DNA of 64,000 bases from Bradyrhizobium sp. JYMT SZCCT0180 (GCF_018130165.1 NZ_JAFCLZ010000017.1:141353-205352), one strand, 5' to 3'. Positions 16,320 to 25,212 are shown, counted from the first letter of the stretch. Notes: a model not told the origin generated them from the letters alone. Made by a program: numbers and translations.

Positions 16320-16443
16320 TCCTCATCCCTGCATAACGGCTCCGCCGTTATTGCTGGAGGAGCGGCCTCTTGGCCGCGTCTCGAAGGATGGCCTATTGTC
16401 CTCATGGTTCGAGACGGCGCAAGGGCGCCTCCTCACCATGAGG
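16320..16443. repeat. Palindromic repeat, CGAGACGCG...CTCATGGTGAGGAG family
   Basis: Carries the landmarks CTCCTCACCATGAGGGC, GGTTCGAGACGGCGCAAGG and TCTCGAAGGATGG plus an AACGGCTCCGCCGTT hairpin. The same set, in the opposite orientation, recurs at 24018-24172. Confidence 0.83.
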
Positions 16444-16447
16444 GCTT

Positions 16448-17962
16448 TTAATTCCACTTCGCGTCATGGCGCGCCAAAACTTCGCGCACGGCATCGACGA
16501 GCTTGCTTGCATCGACCTCATATTGGGCTTCGGACTGCTTCTTCAGATATTCCTCGCGGTCCTTGATCTCGGTCAGCCCCGCGCCGAGGATCAGGTCCTT
16601 GAGTTGAACCTTGCCGTTCGCCCGCTCGTCCGAGCCCTGGATGATCGCGCAGGGCGCGTTGCGGCGGTCGGCATATTTCATCTGCTGGCCGAGGCTGTGC
16701 TTCGGGTTTCCGAGATATAGTTCCGCGCGGATACCAGCGTTGCGCAGCGTCGCGACCATTTTCTGGTAATCGGCGATTTCGCCGCCGAACACGGTGACGA
16801 CGACAGGCCCGACAGCGGGCTTGGTATCGACCTTGCCGATCAGTGTCAGCGCCGCCTGCAGCCGCGACACGCCGATGGAGAAGCCGGTTGCAGGAACGGG
16901 TTCGCCGCGGAAGCGCGAGACGAGACCATCGTAACGTCCGCCGCCGCCGACCGAGCCGAAACGGACCGGGCGGCCCTTTTCGTCCTTGGTGTCCAGCAGC
17001 AGTTCAACTTCGTAGACTGCACCGGTGTAGTATTCGAGACCGCGGACGACGGAAGGATCGATACGGATGCGATCCGATGCGTAACCGGATGCTGTGACCA
17101 GTTTGGCAATCTCTTCCAATTCGCTGACGCCGGCCTGACCCACGTCGCTCTTGGCGAGATAAGCATCCGCGGCGGCAATGGCCTCTTTCCAGTCGTCGCG
17201 TTTTTGCGTGACGGCCAAAACGATGTCGGCGTCCGCGGCGCTCAGGCCGGCTCCGTTTGTGAAGTCGCCCTTGCCTTCTTCGCCTCCATCCCATCGTCCG
17301 GGACCGAGCAACTTGCGAACTTCGTCGGCCGAAAATTTGTCGAGCTTGTCGATGGCGCGCAGCACCGTGAGGCGGCGTCCGGCATTCTCCTCGCCGCCGA
17401 GACCGATCGCCTCTAACGCCCCGTCGAGCACCTTGCGGTTGTTGACCTTCACCACATAGCTGCCGCGGGGAATGCCGAGCGCTTCCATGGTATCCGCCGC
17501 CATCATGCACATCTCGGCATCCGCGGCCGGCGTCGGCGCGCCGACGGTATCGGCGTCGAACTGCATGAACTGGCGGAAGCGACCCGGACCCGGCTTCTCG
17601 TTGCGGAAAACCCACCCGAAACGATAGGAACGATAGGGCTTCGGCAGAGAGTCAAAATTTTCCGCGACATAGCGCGCCAGCGGCGCGGTCAAATCGTAGC
17701 GCAGCGAGATCCACTGCTCGTCGTCGTCCTGAAACGAGAACACGCCTTCGTTCGGCCTGTCCTGGTCGGGCAGGAATTTGCCGAGCGCGTCGGTGAATTC
17801 CATCGCCGGGGTTTCCACCGGCTCAAAACCGTAGCGCTCATAGACTTCGCGGATTTTCTCGACCATCTGCCGCGTCGCCGAGATCGCGGCCGGGCCACGG
17901 TCTTCCAGCCCGCGCGGCAGGCGCGCCTTCAGCTTCTGGGGTTTCTTGGGTTTGTCGGCCAT
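16448..17962 (-). CDS. hisS: Histidyl-tRNA synthetase
   Basis: 504 residues. It charges tRNA-His in the cytoplasm. Class II motifs are visible: 'LPRGLEDRGPAA' near the N-terminus, motif 2 'SYRFGWVFRNEKPGPGRFRQ', the His-binding segment 'RGLEYYTGAVYEVEL', and 'VGGGGRYDGLVSRFRGEPVP' with motif 3 'GFSIGVSRL'. A C-terminal anticodon-binding domain follows ('VVVTVFGG'...'CAIIQGSDE'). The alphaproteobacterial form is longer than that of E. coli (about 420). ATG at 17962 (MADKPKKPQKLKARLPRG) is taken as the start; upstream sequence is a repeat. Confidence 0.95.
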   Translation of the reverse strand: MADKPKKPQKLKARLPRGLEDRGPAAISATRQMVEKIREVYERYGFEPVETPAMEFTDALGKFLPDQDRPNEGVFSFQDDDEQWISLRYDLTAPLARYVAENFDSLPKPYRSYRFGWVFRNEKPGPGRFRQFMQFDADTVGAPTPAADAEMCMMAADTMEALGIPRGSYVVKVNNRKVLDGALEAIGLGGEENAGRRLTVLRAIDKLDKFSADEVRKLLGPGRWDGGEEGKGDFTNGAGLSAADADIVLAVTQKRDDWKEAIAAADAYLAKSDVGQAGVSELEEIAKLVTASGYASDRIRIDPSVVRGLEYYTGAVYEVELLLDTKDEKGRPVRFGSVGGGGRYDGLVSRFRGEPVPATGFSIGVSRLQAALTLIGKVDTKPAVGPVVVTVFGGEIADYQKMVATLRNAGIRAELYLGNPKHSLGQQMKYADRRNAPCAIIQGSDERANGKVQLKDLILGAGLTEIKDREEYLKKQSEAQYEVDASKLVDAVREVLARHDAKWN

Positions 17963-17981
17963 GGGCGGCGTTGCAACTTGT

Positions 17982-18062
17982 GTAGGGTGGGCAATGCCGC
18001 TTCTGGCGCCGCGCTCACCGGGAAAAACAGGTGGGCTCGTTTCGCTGGGCCCATCCCTCGCA
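17982..18062. repeat. Worn GTAGGGTGGGC-type repeat
   Basis: Begins GTAGGGTGGGCAATGCCGC, but the right arm (GGGCCCATCCCTCGCAC) is diverged. Lies just upstream of hisS. Confidence 0.55.
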
Positions 18063-18107
18063 CTTAGCCCACCGGGCCGGTTTTGACCAGAACGTCCTGC
18101 CCGGCGT

Positions 18108-18635
18108 TTAGGGAGTTTCCATCCTGGCACGCAGCGCATCGGCGTCGGCCTTCGACATCTTCTTCAGCATCGGCCGGATGGTCTCGCCGCCGACGATCTT
18201 GCCGTTCCGCAAGAACATCCAATCCGAGATGTCGGCCTCCCTGAACTCGGCCAGGTCGCCGGCCCGCTTGCCGGGCAAATGGCGCGGCGCATTGGCGAAC
18301 CTGCCCGAATAGCGGCCGTCTCCGATCTTCTTCACCTCGGCCATCCAGATATGTTCGCCACTGTTGTTCGGATATGGAAACCGCGCCTTGAGAGAGTGAC
18401 CGGTCTCCGACGGTTTTGGCGCGTCGTAGGAGGCCCAGAATTTCGGCAGCGTGGACCGCGCCTGCGCGATCGCAGCATTGATCTCCGGGTCGCCGTTGCG
18501 AAAGTCGATCACGGGGGAACGGTCTTCGGCCCTGACACTCGTTGTGGGGGAGCCGAGAAGCGCAAGCGCCGCCGCGAAGGCGGCCGCCACGACGCATTTC
18601 GAGCATGTCGAGAGGGCTGAGCTCATTGTAACCAT
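18108..18635 (-). CDS. DUF2314 (YegJ-like) secreted protein
   Basis: 175 residues with an export signal (about 12-36, ending 'SVRAED'). The mature part 'INAAIAQARSTLPKFWASYD', 'HIWMAEVKKIGDGRYSGRFA' and 'DISDWMFLRNGKIVGGETIR' is the DUF2314 domain, a small fold of unknown function often seen in periplasmic or inhibitor-like proteins. Two candidate starts (18635 and 18626) differ by three codons. Monocistronic, downstream of repeat sequence. Confidence 0.78.
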   Translation of the reverse strand: MVTMSSALSTCSKCVVAAAFAAALALLGSPTTSVRAEDRSPVIDFRNGDPEINAAIAQARSTLPKFWASYDAPKPSETGHSLKARFPYPNNSGEHIWMAEVKKIGDGRYSGRFANAPRHLPGKRAGDLAEFREADISDWMFLRNGKIVGGETIRPMLKKMSKADADALRARMETP

Positions 18636-18730
18636 TTCACGCACCGCTATCCGCAAGTCCGGAGTTGGTCGCGCAAGGGGGCGAAACAGTTCATGGGCTG
18701 GCAGAGGCAAAGGGCAGTTGCTCCGACGTT

Positions 18731-18853
18731 CCCCGGATGCTGCGCAGCGCGCCGCAGGCGTGGTGCGCTGCTGATCCGGGGTCCATCCATGTAGGTGCCA
18801 TGGGTCCCGGCTCTGCGGCGCAGCGTTGCACGCTGCACCGCGTCCGGGACACG
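18731..18853. repeat. Palindromic repeat, CCCGGATGCTGCGCAGC family
   Basis: CCCCGGATGCTGCGCAGCGC at the left and GGGTCCCGGCTCTGCGGCGC then CGCGTCCGGGACAC at the right. A sister copy in the opposite orientation is at 50329-50459. Lies between the DUF2314 gene and ilvE. Confidence 0.85.
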
Positions 18854-18862
18854 GAGAGCGCC

Positions 18863-19753
18863 TTACGCCGCTGCTGCCTTGCCCCCGGGCTGCACTTCGA
18901 CCGCAAAATCCGCCATCAGCTGTTCCGAGATCTTGCCGGGCGTGAACTTCCACTCGGCGATCTCAGCCACCGGTGTCACCTCAGCGGCGGTGCCGGTGAT
19001 GAAGCATTCCGTAAAGCCCGAGAGCTCCTCCGGCATGATGCGGCGTTCGATCACTTCGATGCCGCGACGCCGCGCGAGATCGATTGCGGTGGCGCGGGTG
19101 ATGCCGGCGAGGAAGCAGTCGGCGATCGGGGTGTGTATCTTGCCATCGGCGATGAAGAAAATGTTGGCGCCGGTGCATTCGGCGACCCGCCCCTGCCAGT
19201 CCAGCATCATGGCGTCGGCATAGCCGGCACGCTCCGCTCTGTGCTTTGAGATGGTGCAGATCATGTAGAGACCCGAGGCCTTCGCCATCGCCGGGATCGT
19301 CATCGGATCGGGGCGCCGGTATTCGGCAAGGCACATGCGGATGCCTTTCATCTTGGTGGCCGGATCGAAATAGCTCGGCCAGTCCCAGGCGGCGATCGCC
19401 AGATGAATGGTGTTTGAGGACGCCGACACGCCCATCATCTCCGAACCGCGCCAGGCGATCGGGCGAAGATAGGCATCAGGCAGATTGTTGTTGTCGATGA
19501 CGAGCTGCTTGGCGGCATCGATCTCGGCGACCGAATACGGAATCTCGAAATCGAGGATGTTGGCCGAATTCTTCAGCCGCTCGGAATGTTCCGTGCTCTT
19601 GAACACCCTGCCGCCATAGGCGCGCTCGCCCTCGAACACGCAACTCGCGTAATGCAGGCCGTGGGTCAGCACATGGACGTTGGCGTCAGCCCACGGCACG
19701 AGCTTGCCATCGTACCAGATGACACCATCGATCTTGTCGAAGGAAATTCCCAT
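18863..19753 (-). CDS. ilvE: Branched-chain amino acid aminotransferase (class IV)
   Basis: 296 residues. PLP enzyme that interconverts leucine, isoleucine and valine with their keto acids using glutamate. 'FDKIDGVIWYDGKLVPWADA' and 'HVLTHGLHYASCVFEGERAY' are the family N-terminus; the PLP Lys is in 'IPAMAKASGLY'; 'ADAMMLDWQGRVAECTGANI' and 'FITGTAAEVTPV' bind the cofactor phosphate and substrate carboxylate. GGGAGAGAGG precedes the ATG at 19753. A second, different branched-chain aminotransferase lies immediately upstream, probably not in one transcript because of the 119-base gap, though both face the same way. Confidence 0.92.
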   Translation of the reverse strand: MGISFDKIDGVIWYDGKLVPWADANVHVLTHGLHYASCVFEGERAYGGRVFKSTEHSERLKNSANILDFEIPYSVAEIDAAKQLVIDNNNLPDAYLRPIAWRGSEMMGVSASSNTIHLAIAAWDWPSYFDPATKMKGIRMCLAEYRRPDPMTIPAMAKASGLYMICTISKHRAERAGYADAMMLDWQGRVAECTGANIFFIADGKIHTPIADCFLAGITRATAIDLARRRGIEVIERRIMPEELSGFTECFITGTAAEVTPVAEIAEWKFTPGKISEQLMADFAVEVQPGGKAAAA

Positions 19754-19872
19754 GGCCTCTCTCCCAGTTTGACCGCGCACGCGCGCGCGACTCCGCGAGG
19801 CGTGCGCGGCCCCGTGCTCAAATCAATGAAACGCTGCTTGTCTCAAGAGGCGGCGGAAGATTCCGCCGCCGG

Positions 19873-20949
19873 TTACAGGACCTTTCGGATCCACTCGTGC
19901 GGGTCGTCCGCACGGCCGTACTGGATGTCGACCAGCTTCTTGCGCATCCCCATCGCGACGGGGCCGGCAGCGCCGCCGCTGATGAGGAAATCGCCGCTCG
20001 CCGAACATACCTTGCCGATCGGCGAGATCACCGCGGCCGTGCCGCAGGCGAAGGCTTCTTTCAGCTTTCCGCTGGCGGCGTCGCTGCGCCACTGGTCGAT
20101 CGTGTAGAGTTCTTCACGCACGCGCGTGCCCGAATCCTTGGCCAGCGCAATGATCGAATCCCGCGTAATGCCGGGCAGGATGGTGCCGAGCGGCGGCGTC
20201 AGCAGCGAGCCGTCGTCGAACACGAAGAACACGTTCATGCCGCCGAGTTCCTCGACGTTGCGGCGCTCGACCGCATCGAGGAACACCACCTGGTCGCAGC
20301 CGTGCTCGATCGCCTCGGCCTGTGCGCGCAGGCTGGCGGCGTAATTGCCGCCGCATTTGACGGCGCCGGTGCCGCCGATCGCGGCACGCGTGTAGTTCTC
20401 CGACACCCAGATCGACACCGGCGCGGGTCCGCCCTTGAAATAGGAGCCGACCGGCGAGGCGATGACGGAAAAGATGTACTCGGAGGAAGGCTTGACGCCG
20501 AGGAAGGTCTCGCTCGCGATCATGAAGGGCCGCAGATAGAGGCTGCCCTCGCCGCCGGGTATCCAGGCGCTGTCGATGCGCACCAGTTGTTCGACCGCTT
20601 CGATGAAGACGTCCTCGGGGATCGGCGCCATCGCCATGCGCTCGGCCGAATTCCTGAAGCGCCTTGCATTGGCGTCGGGACGGAACAGGTTCACGCCGTT
20701 GTCGCGCTTGTAGGCCTTGAGGCCTTCGAAAATCTCCTGCGCGTAGTGCAGCACGGCGGCGGCCGGATCGAGCGGAAAATTGGCGCGGGATTCGACCCGC
20801 GCGTCATGCCAGCCCTTGGCCTGGTTGTAGCGGACGATCGCCATGTGATCGGTGAAGACCCGGCCGAAGCCGGGGTCCGCGAGCTTTGCCGTGCGCTCCT
20901 GCTCGGATGTCGGAGTGGGCGTTGGCCGGATTTCGAATTTCAAACTCAT
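19873..20949 (-). CDS. Branched-chain amino acid aminotransferase, type 2
   Basis: 358 residues, the length of the larger (ilvE_II, eukaryote-like) branch. 'FGRVFTDHMAIVRYNQAKGW', 'LHYAQEIFEGLKAYKR', the PLP Lys in 'GGTGAVKCGGNYAASL', 'LGGMNVFFVF' and 'LPGITRDSIIALAK' are diagnostic. It transfers amino groups between branched-chain amino acids and 2-oxoglutarate. The ATG at 20949 (MSLKFEIRPTPTPTSEQ) matches the family N-terminus. It is divergent from the marR-like gene, whose palindrome lies 335 bases away, so that regulator could touch it. Confidence 0.93.
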   Translation of the reverse strand: MSLKFEIRPTPTPTSEQERTAKLADPGFGRVFTDHMAIVRYNQAKGWHDARVESRANFPLDPAAAVLHYAQEIFEGLKAYKRDNGVNLFRPDANARRFRNSAERMAMAPIPEDVFIEAVEQLVRIDSAWIPGGEGSLYLRPFMIASETFLGVKPSSEYIFSVIASPVGSYFKGGPAPVSIWVSENYTRAAIGGTGAVKCGGNYAASLRAQAEAIEHGCDQVVFLDAVERRNVEELGGMNVFFVFDDGSLLTPPLGTILPGITRDSIIALAKDSGTRVREELYTIDQWRSDAASGKLKEAFACGTAAVISPIGKVCSASGDFLISGGAAGPVAMGMRKKLVDIQYGRADDPHEWIRKVL

Positions 20950-21283
20950 TGTCTTGCTTCCCGCCCTTGCTTCCTGCTGTCGGAACCGGTGCGTTTCCTG
21001 GCGCAGGCCTGTTTCGTCAAGCCTGCTTGCTTGATTGGTCCGAACTTCACCACCACCGGCCTTGCCGCTGGTTTCCATCGCTGGCAAGTCCCTTGAGGAC
21101 ACGCTTTTGCGGAGTGCCGAAGTCCAGTATGTTTGCGCAAATGCCGCTCGACAATCGCACGGTAGTCCAATTCGCGGCCGTTGCCGCCATCGCTGGCTTA
21201 CTCCGGCCGCCCCTAACGTTGCCAAGGCCGAAACGACTTAAAGTTTCGTCGTGGCTGGTAGTTTTGTAACATTGAACCCAAGA
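20950..21283. other. Divergent intergenic region between ilvE-type and petP-like genes
   Basis: No gene is accepted. It should hold promoters for both directions. A GTG at 21251 in frame with the MarR gene is an alternative, longer start. The only clear structure is the palindrome at its right end. Confidence 0.45.
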
Positions 21284-21304
21284 TATGTCAACATGACTGA
21301 CATA
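21284..21304. promoter_or_regulatory. Palindrome straddling the petP-like start codon
   Basis: TATGTCA (21284-21290) and TGACATA (21298-21304) are perfect 7-base arms around ACATGAC, whose ATG is the proposed start codon. The length and symmetry suit a winged-helix MarR dimer, so autoregulation by direct occlusion of the start region is likely. Inference from symmetry and position only. Confidence 0.55.
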
Positions 21305-21844
21305 AATTTCTCGAGGCCTGCCGGTGACCCTGATTCGAGGGGGCCTGACGGTGTGTCGCCGGCCCCGCGCGCGGGCGAATTGCGCTGGGATATCATCGAG
21401 CTCCTGTTCTTCGCCTATCGCGACTTCGTCGGCGATGCCGACCATGAGCTCGAGGCGTTCGGGTTCGGCCGCGCCCATCACCGGGTGATGCATTTCGTCC
21501 ACCGCTATCCCGGCCTCAAGGTCGCCGACCTCCTGGACGTATTGCGCATCACCAAGCAGTCGCTGGGCCGGGTGCTCAAGCAGTTGCTGGACGAAGGCTA
21601 TATCGTGCAAAAGACCGGCAATAACGACCGCAGGCAGCGCCTTCTCTACGCCACGGCGAAGGGCGAGGCCCTGGTGGGCAAGCTCGCCGGGCTGCAGACC
21701 GATCGCATCAACCGCGCCATGCAGGACATCGATACCGCCGGCCAGGAAGTGCTGCGGCAGTTCCTGCGCGCGATGATCGATCGCGACGATCCGGACAAGG
21801 TGCTGGAGACGATCTTCGGCAGCGGAAAGAAGCCAAGGGAGTGA
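21293..21844 (+). CDS. MarR-family regulator, PetP-like
   Basis: 183 residues. A winged helix is clear at residues about 65-130: 'HRVMHFVHRYPGLKVADLLD', 'VLRITKQSLGRVLKQLLDEG' and the wing 'QKTGNNDRRQRLLYATAKGE'. The next gene is an OmpR-type response regulator and the pair recalls petP-petR of Rhodobacter capsulatus, needed for cytochrome bc1 gene expression. The start codon lies inside a 21-base palindrome and has no ribosome-binding site, so the mRNA may be leaderless or the longer GTG start at 21251 may be used. Probably binds its own promoter. Confidence 0.88.
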   Translation: MTDINFSRPAGDPDSRGPDGVSPAPRAGELRWDIIELLFFAYRDFVGDADHELEAFGFGRAHHRVMHFVHRYPGLKVADLLDVLRITKQSLGRVLKQLLDEGYIVQKTGNNDRRQRLLYATAKGEALVGKLAGLQTDRINRAMQDIDTAGQEVLRQFLRAMIDRDDPDKVLETIFGSGKKPRE

Positions 21845-21846
21845 CC

Positions 21847-22590
21847 GTGGCCCAAGGAACTGCCAACCCAACCGTCGCCGCAGCCACCGTGCGGTCGCCG
21901 CGGCAAATGGCCGACGACGCCCCGCATCTGCTGCTGGTCGACGACGACCGCCGTATCCGCGACTTGCTGTCGCGCTTCCTGTCCGGCGAGGGCTATCGCG
22001 TCACGACCGCGGCGAGCGCCACCGACGCCCGCGCCAAGCTGCTCGGCCTGCATTTTGATCTTCTGATCCTCGACGTCATGATGCCCGGCGAAACCGGCTT
22101 CGATCTCGCCCGCTTCATCCGCACCTCCTCCTCGGTGCCGATCATCATGCTGACGGCGCGCCATGAGGCGGAAGCCCGCATCGAAGGCCTGCAGATCGGC
22201 GCCGACGATTATGTGGCGAAACCCTTCGAGCCGCGCGAACTGGTCTTGCGGATCGGCAACATCCTCAAGCGCACCGCAACGCCGGCAGTTGAAGCGCTGG
22301 AGCAGATCGCGTTCGGGCCCTACGTCTATCATCTCGAACGCGGCGAACTGCGCGAAGGCGATGAGATCATCCACCTGACGGACCGCGAACGCGAGATGCT
22401 GCGCATCCTGAGCCTGAGCCCCGGCGAGACCGTGCCGCGCGCGGCACTGACCGGCGGCGGCACCGTCAACGAGCGCGCCGTCGACGTGCAGATCAACCGG
22501 CTGCGCCGCAAGATTGAAAAAGATCCGGCCAATCCGTTGTTCCTGCAGGCGGTGCGCGGCATCGGCTATCGCCTGGTGGCGTCGCCGTGA
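21847..22590 (+). CDS. OmpR/PhoB-type response regulator, PetR-like
   Basis: 247 residues. The receiver has acidic 'LLLVDDDRRIRDLL', phospho-acceptor Asp76 in 'LLILDVMMPGE', Thr in 'IIMLTARHE' and Lys in 'DDYVAKPFEPREL'. The C-terminal winged helix has 'DREREMLRILSLSPGETVPR' and 'VDVQINRLRRKIE', the OmpR DNA-recognition segment. GTG at 21847 is preferred because GGGAG lies five bases upstream; GTG at 21841 overlaps the petP-like stop and ATG at 21907 is another option. Cotranscribed with the MarR gene and a histidine kinase. Confidence 0.92.
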   Translation: MAQGTANPTVAAATVRSPRQMADDAPHLLLVDDDRRIRDLLSRFLSGEGYRVTTAASATDARAKLLGLHFDLLILDVMMPGETGFDLARFIRTSSSVPIIMLTARHEAEARIEGLQIGADDYVAKPFEPRELVLRIGNILKRTATPAVEALEQIAFGPYVYHLERGELREGDEIIHLTDREREMLRILSLSPGETVPRAALTGGGTVNERAVDVQINRLRRKIEKDPANPLFLQAVRGIGYRLVASP

Positions 22591-22609
22591 GCCAAACGAA
22601 CCAAGCGCG

Positions 22610-23995
22610 ATGAGCACGCTCGACACCGGCCTCACGCTGATCCGCACCGCCGCCGGCCGGGTCTCCAAGGTCAATGGCTGGATGGGCAACGCGTTCAAGG
22701 GCTGGATGCCGACCGGCCTCTACGCCCGCGCGCTCTTGATCATGATCGTGCCGATGGTGGTGCTGCAGACCGTGGTCGCGTTCGTGTTCATGGAGCGGCA
22801 CTGGAACACGGTGACGCGGCGCCTGTCGGCTGCCGTGGTGCAGGATATCGCCAGCCTGATCGACATCTACAAGTTCTTTCCGCAGGACAAGGACCGCGCG
22901 CAATTGCGCCTCGTCGGGCAGCGGCTGCAGCTCGTGGTTGATTTTCTCCCGGTCGGCGACATGCCGCCCCCCGGGCCGAAGCCGTTCTTCTCACTGCTCG
23001 ACCAGACCCTGTCGGCACAGATCGGCCGCCAGATCCGCCGCCCGTTCTGGATCGACACCGTCGGCAAATCCAACCTCGTTGAGATCCGCATTCAGCTCGA
23101 TGACGCCGTGATGCGTATCTTTGCGCAAAGAAGCGCGGCCTATGCCTCCAATTCGGAGATCTTCATCTTCTGGATGCTGGGAACGTCCTCGATCCTGTTG
23201 ATCGTCGCGGTGCTGTTCCTGCGCAACCAGATCAGGCCGATCCTGCGGCTCGCCGACGCCGCCGAAAGTTTCGGCAAGGGCCGCGAGGCGCCGAACTTCC
23301 GTCCCCGCGGCGCGCGCGAAGTGCGGCGCGCGGCGCAGGCCTTCCTGGAAATGAAAGCCCGCATCGAGCGTTCGATCGAGCAACGCACCGCGATGCTCGC
23401 CGGCGTCAGCCACGATCTGCGCACCATCCTGACCCGCTTCAAGCTCGAGCTCGCGCTGATCGGCGACGTTCCCGAGGTCGACGGCATGCGCAAGGACGTC
23501 GACGAGATGTCCGCGATGCTCGAGGCCTATCTCGCCTTTGCCCGCGGCGACAGCGGCGAGGTCGCGCAACCGACCGACATGTCGATGGCGCTGGAGGAGT
23601 TGCGCAGCGATGCCGAGCGCCACGGCCACACCGCGACGGTGGCGTTCCACGGCCTGCCGGTCGTGACCGTCAAACCGGCCTCGTTCAAGCGCTGCCTCGC
23701 CAACCTCGTCTCCAACGCCGCGCGGCACGCCAACACGATTTCGATCACCGGCCATCGCGACCACCGCTATCTGACGGTCACGATCGACGACGATGGGCCG
23801 GGCATTCCGGCCAACATGCGCGAGGAAGTGTTCAAGCCGTTCCTGCGGCTCGACGACGCCCGCAACCAGGACGAAGGCGGCACCGGCCTTGGGCTGGCGA
23901 TCGCCCGCGACATCGCCCGTTCGCATGGCGGCGACATCACGCTCGGCGACAGTCCGATGGGCGGATTAAGGGCGGCGGTCAGGGTGCCGGTTTGA
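22610..23995 (+). CDS. Sensor histidine kinase of the PetP-PetR-like operon
   Basis: 461 residues, EnvZ-like layout: transmembrane helices about 40-61 and 184-205 flanking a periplasmic domain of about 120 residues, HAMP (about 206-255), dimerisation helix with His268 in 'AGVSHDLRTILTRFKLE', and an ATP-binding domain with N box 'CLANLVSNAARHA', G1 'DDDGPGIP' and G2 'GGTGLGLAIA'. The H box has Ile where Pro is usual (HDLRTI rather than HDLRTP); the Thr needed for phosphatase activity is kept. It starts 19 bases after the regulator gene, so it is almost certainly its partner. Signal unknown. Confidence 0.93.
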   Translation: MSTLDTGLTLIRTAAGRVSKVNGWMGNAFKGWMPTGLYARALLIMIVPMVVLQTVVAFVFMERHWNTVTRRLSAAVVQDIASLIDIYKFFPQDKDRAQLRLVGQRLQLVVDFLPVGDMPPPGPKPFFSLLDQTLSAQIGRQIRRPFWIDTVGKSNLVEIRIQLDDAVMRIFAQRSAAYASNSEIFIFWMLGTSSILLIVAVLFLRNQIRPILRLADAAESFGKGREAPNFRPRGAREVRRAAQAFLEMKARIERSIEQRTAMLAGVSHDLRTILTRFKLELALIGDVPEVDGMRKDVDEMSAMLEAYLAFARGDSGEVAQPTDMSMALEELRSDAERHGHTATVAFHGLPVVTVKPASFKRCLANLVSNAARHANTISITGHRDHRYLTVTIDDDGPGIPANMREEVFKPFLRLDDARNQDEGGTGLGLAIARDIARSHGGDITLGDSPMGGLRAAVRVPV

Positions 23996-24017
23996 TTTGC
24001 TGCCGGATTGGGGCCTT

Positions 24018-24172
24018 CATCCTTCGAGACGCGCGAAGACGCGCTCCTCCAGCGACAACGGCAAAGCCGTTGCGCGGGGATGAGGTTTGGCAGTTTCAGA
24101 TGAGACGCTAGACCCTCATGGTGAGGAGCGCGGCGAAGCCGCGCGTCTCGAACCATGCGGCCACCAGATGAG
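24018..24172. repeat. Palindromic repeat, CGAGACGCG...CTCATGGTGAGGAG family
   Basis: CATCCTTCGAGACGCGCGAA at the left, CCCTCATGGTGAGGAGCGCG and CGCGTCTCGAACCATG at the right. Opposite orientation to the copy at 16320-16443. Lies between the kinase and the DUF3617 gene. Confidence 0.85.
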
Positions 24173-24195
24173 GAAACATAGCCGCCTGACTTCCG

Positions 24196-24732
24196 CTACT
24201 TCTTCGGCAACAGGCCCTTCAGCTTTTCCATGTCCTTGAGGTTTATCTTCATGCCGCCGGGCATGATGATGTCGCCGGGCTTTTGATCGGCCTTGCAGGC
24301 CCCTAGCCACTTCGCCTCGATCGTGGTGGTGGAGTCGCGCGGCACGCCGGCCGGAGCCCCGGTGCTGTTCGAGGTCGACTTCACGGTGTAGGCGGAGTTG
24401 AAATCGCCGGTGATCTCGGCACGCGATTTGACCGACATGCCGCCGGAGCCGCAGACGGAATCGGTGACGTAGCCGGTCGCGGTCTTCTGGATATCGTTTT
24501 TCGAGCAGACGTCCTTGGCCATCGGCGAGAACGAGGTGCTCATATCCTTGTCGGTGGTCGCGTCGGTGCACTGCTGCATCGTCATCTCGGGCACCGGCGA
24601 GCCGGTCTGCACCACCTTCATTTCCCACAGGCCGGCCTTGCGCACCGGCAGCTCGACGGCGCCGGCATGGCTCGCAGGCCACACGGCGAGCAGGCCAAGC
24701 GCCAAACAAAATGAATGAAGCTGTCGCGCCAT
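24196..24732 (-). CDS. DUF3617 periplasmic protein
   Basis: 178 residues with a cleavable signal (ending 'ASHAGA'). 'LPVRKAGLWEMKVVQTG', four Cys in pairs ('QQCTDATTD', 'DVCSKNDI', 'DSVCGSGG', 'GACKADQ') and 'PGGMKINLKDMEKLKG' at the end match the DUF3617 family, a common proteobacterial periplasmic family of unknown function. The spacing of Cys suggests two disulfides. The next gene upstream on this strand is another small secreted protein. Confidence 0.83.
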   Translation of the reverse strand: MARQLHSFCLALGLLAVWPASHAGAVELPVRKAGLWEMKVVQTGSPVPEMTMQQCTDATTDKDMSTSFSPMAKDVCSKNDIQKTATGYVTDSVCGSGGMSVKSRAEITGDFNSAYTVKSTSNSTGAPAGVPRDSTTTIEAKWLGACKADQKPGDIIMPGGMKINLKDMEKLKGLLPKK

Positions 24733-24774
24733 GCTCGCGCTCCGCTGGTCGTGGATCAGGCGTTCAGGTCCGGC

Positions 24775-25065
24775 TCAGTAGAGCGTGCGCAGCGGCCGGG
24801 CGTTGGCCCCATAGGGCACCCAGCGGCAGGCGAAGGAGACGTATCCGCCGTCATAGGGCTGCACCGCGAGGAATTTCACCACCTTGCCGTAGCCGGCGCA
24901 GTGATCGACCGCGAGCTGGCGCGCATCCGCCTGCCTGGCCAGCGAATAGGCGATAATGCCGCCGGTATCATTGCCCTTGAACGGCGGCACCCAGTCGGCC
25001 TGCGCCGGCGCAGCCGCCAGCAACCCGCATATCGCAACCAGGCACGCGGCCCCAATTCTCTGCAT
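24775..25065 (-). CDS. Small secreted hypothetical protein
   Basis: 96 residues with a strong signal peptide (ending 'AAPAQADW'). The mature part is about 70 residues with two Cys ('DHCAGYGK', 'SFACRWVPYG') that may form a disulfide. It contains 'GGIIAYSLARQADARQLAVD', as seen in short secreted proteins of Bradyrhizobium; no function known. GGAG six bases upstream supports ATG at 25065 over that at 25077. Confidence 0.65.
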   Translation of the reverse strand: MQRIGAACLVAICGLLAAAPAQADWVPPFKGNDTGGIIAYSLARQADARQLAVDHCAGYGKVVKFLAVQPYDGGYVSFACRWVPYGANARPLRTLY

Positions 25066-25212
25066 CGCCGACTCCATTTCGCTGAGGTCACCATAGAGTG
25101 CGCCGGCGGCTGTGAAAAGAATGGGTTACGGCCGACCCCCTACTTGTCTGCAAGGTGTTGCCGCGCTGCACTTGACCTCGTCCGGGCTTCACGGCACGGT
25201 CCGGAGGGTTGG

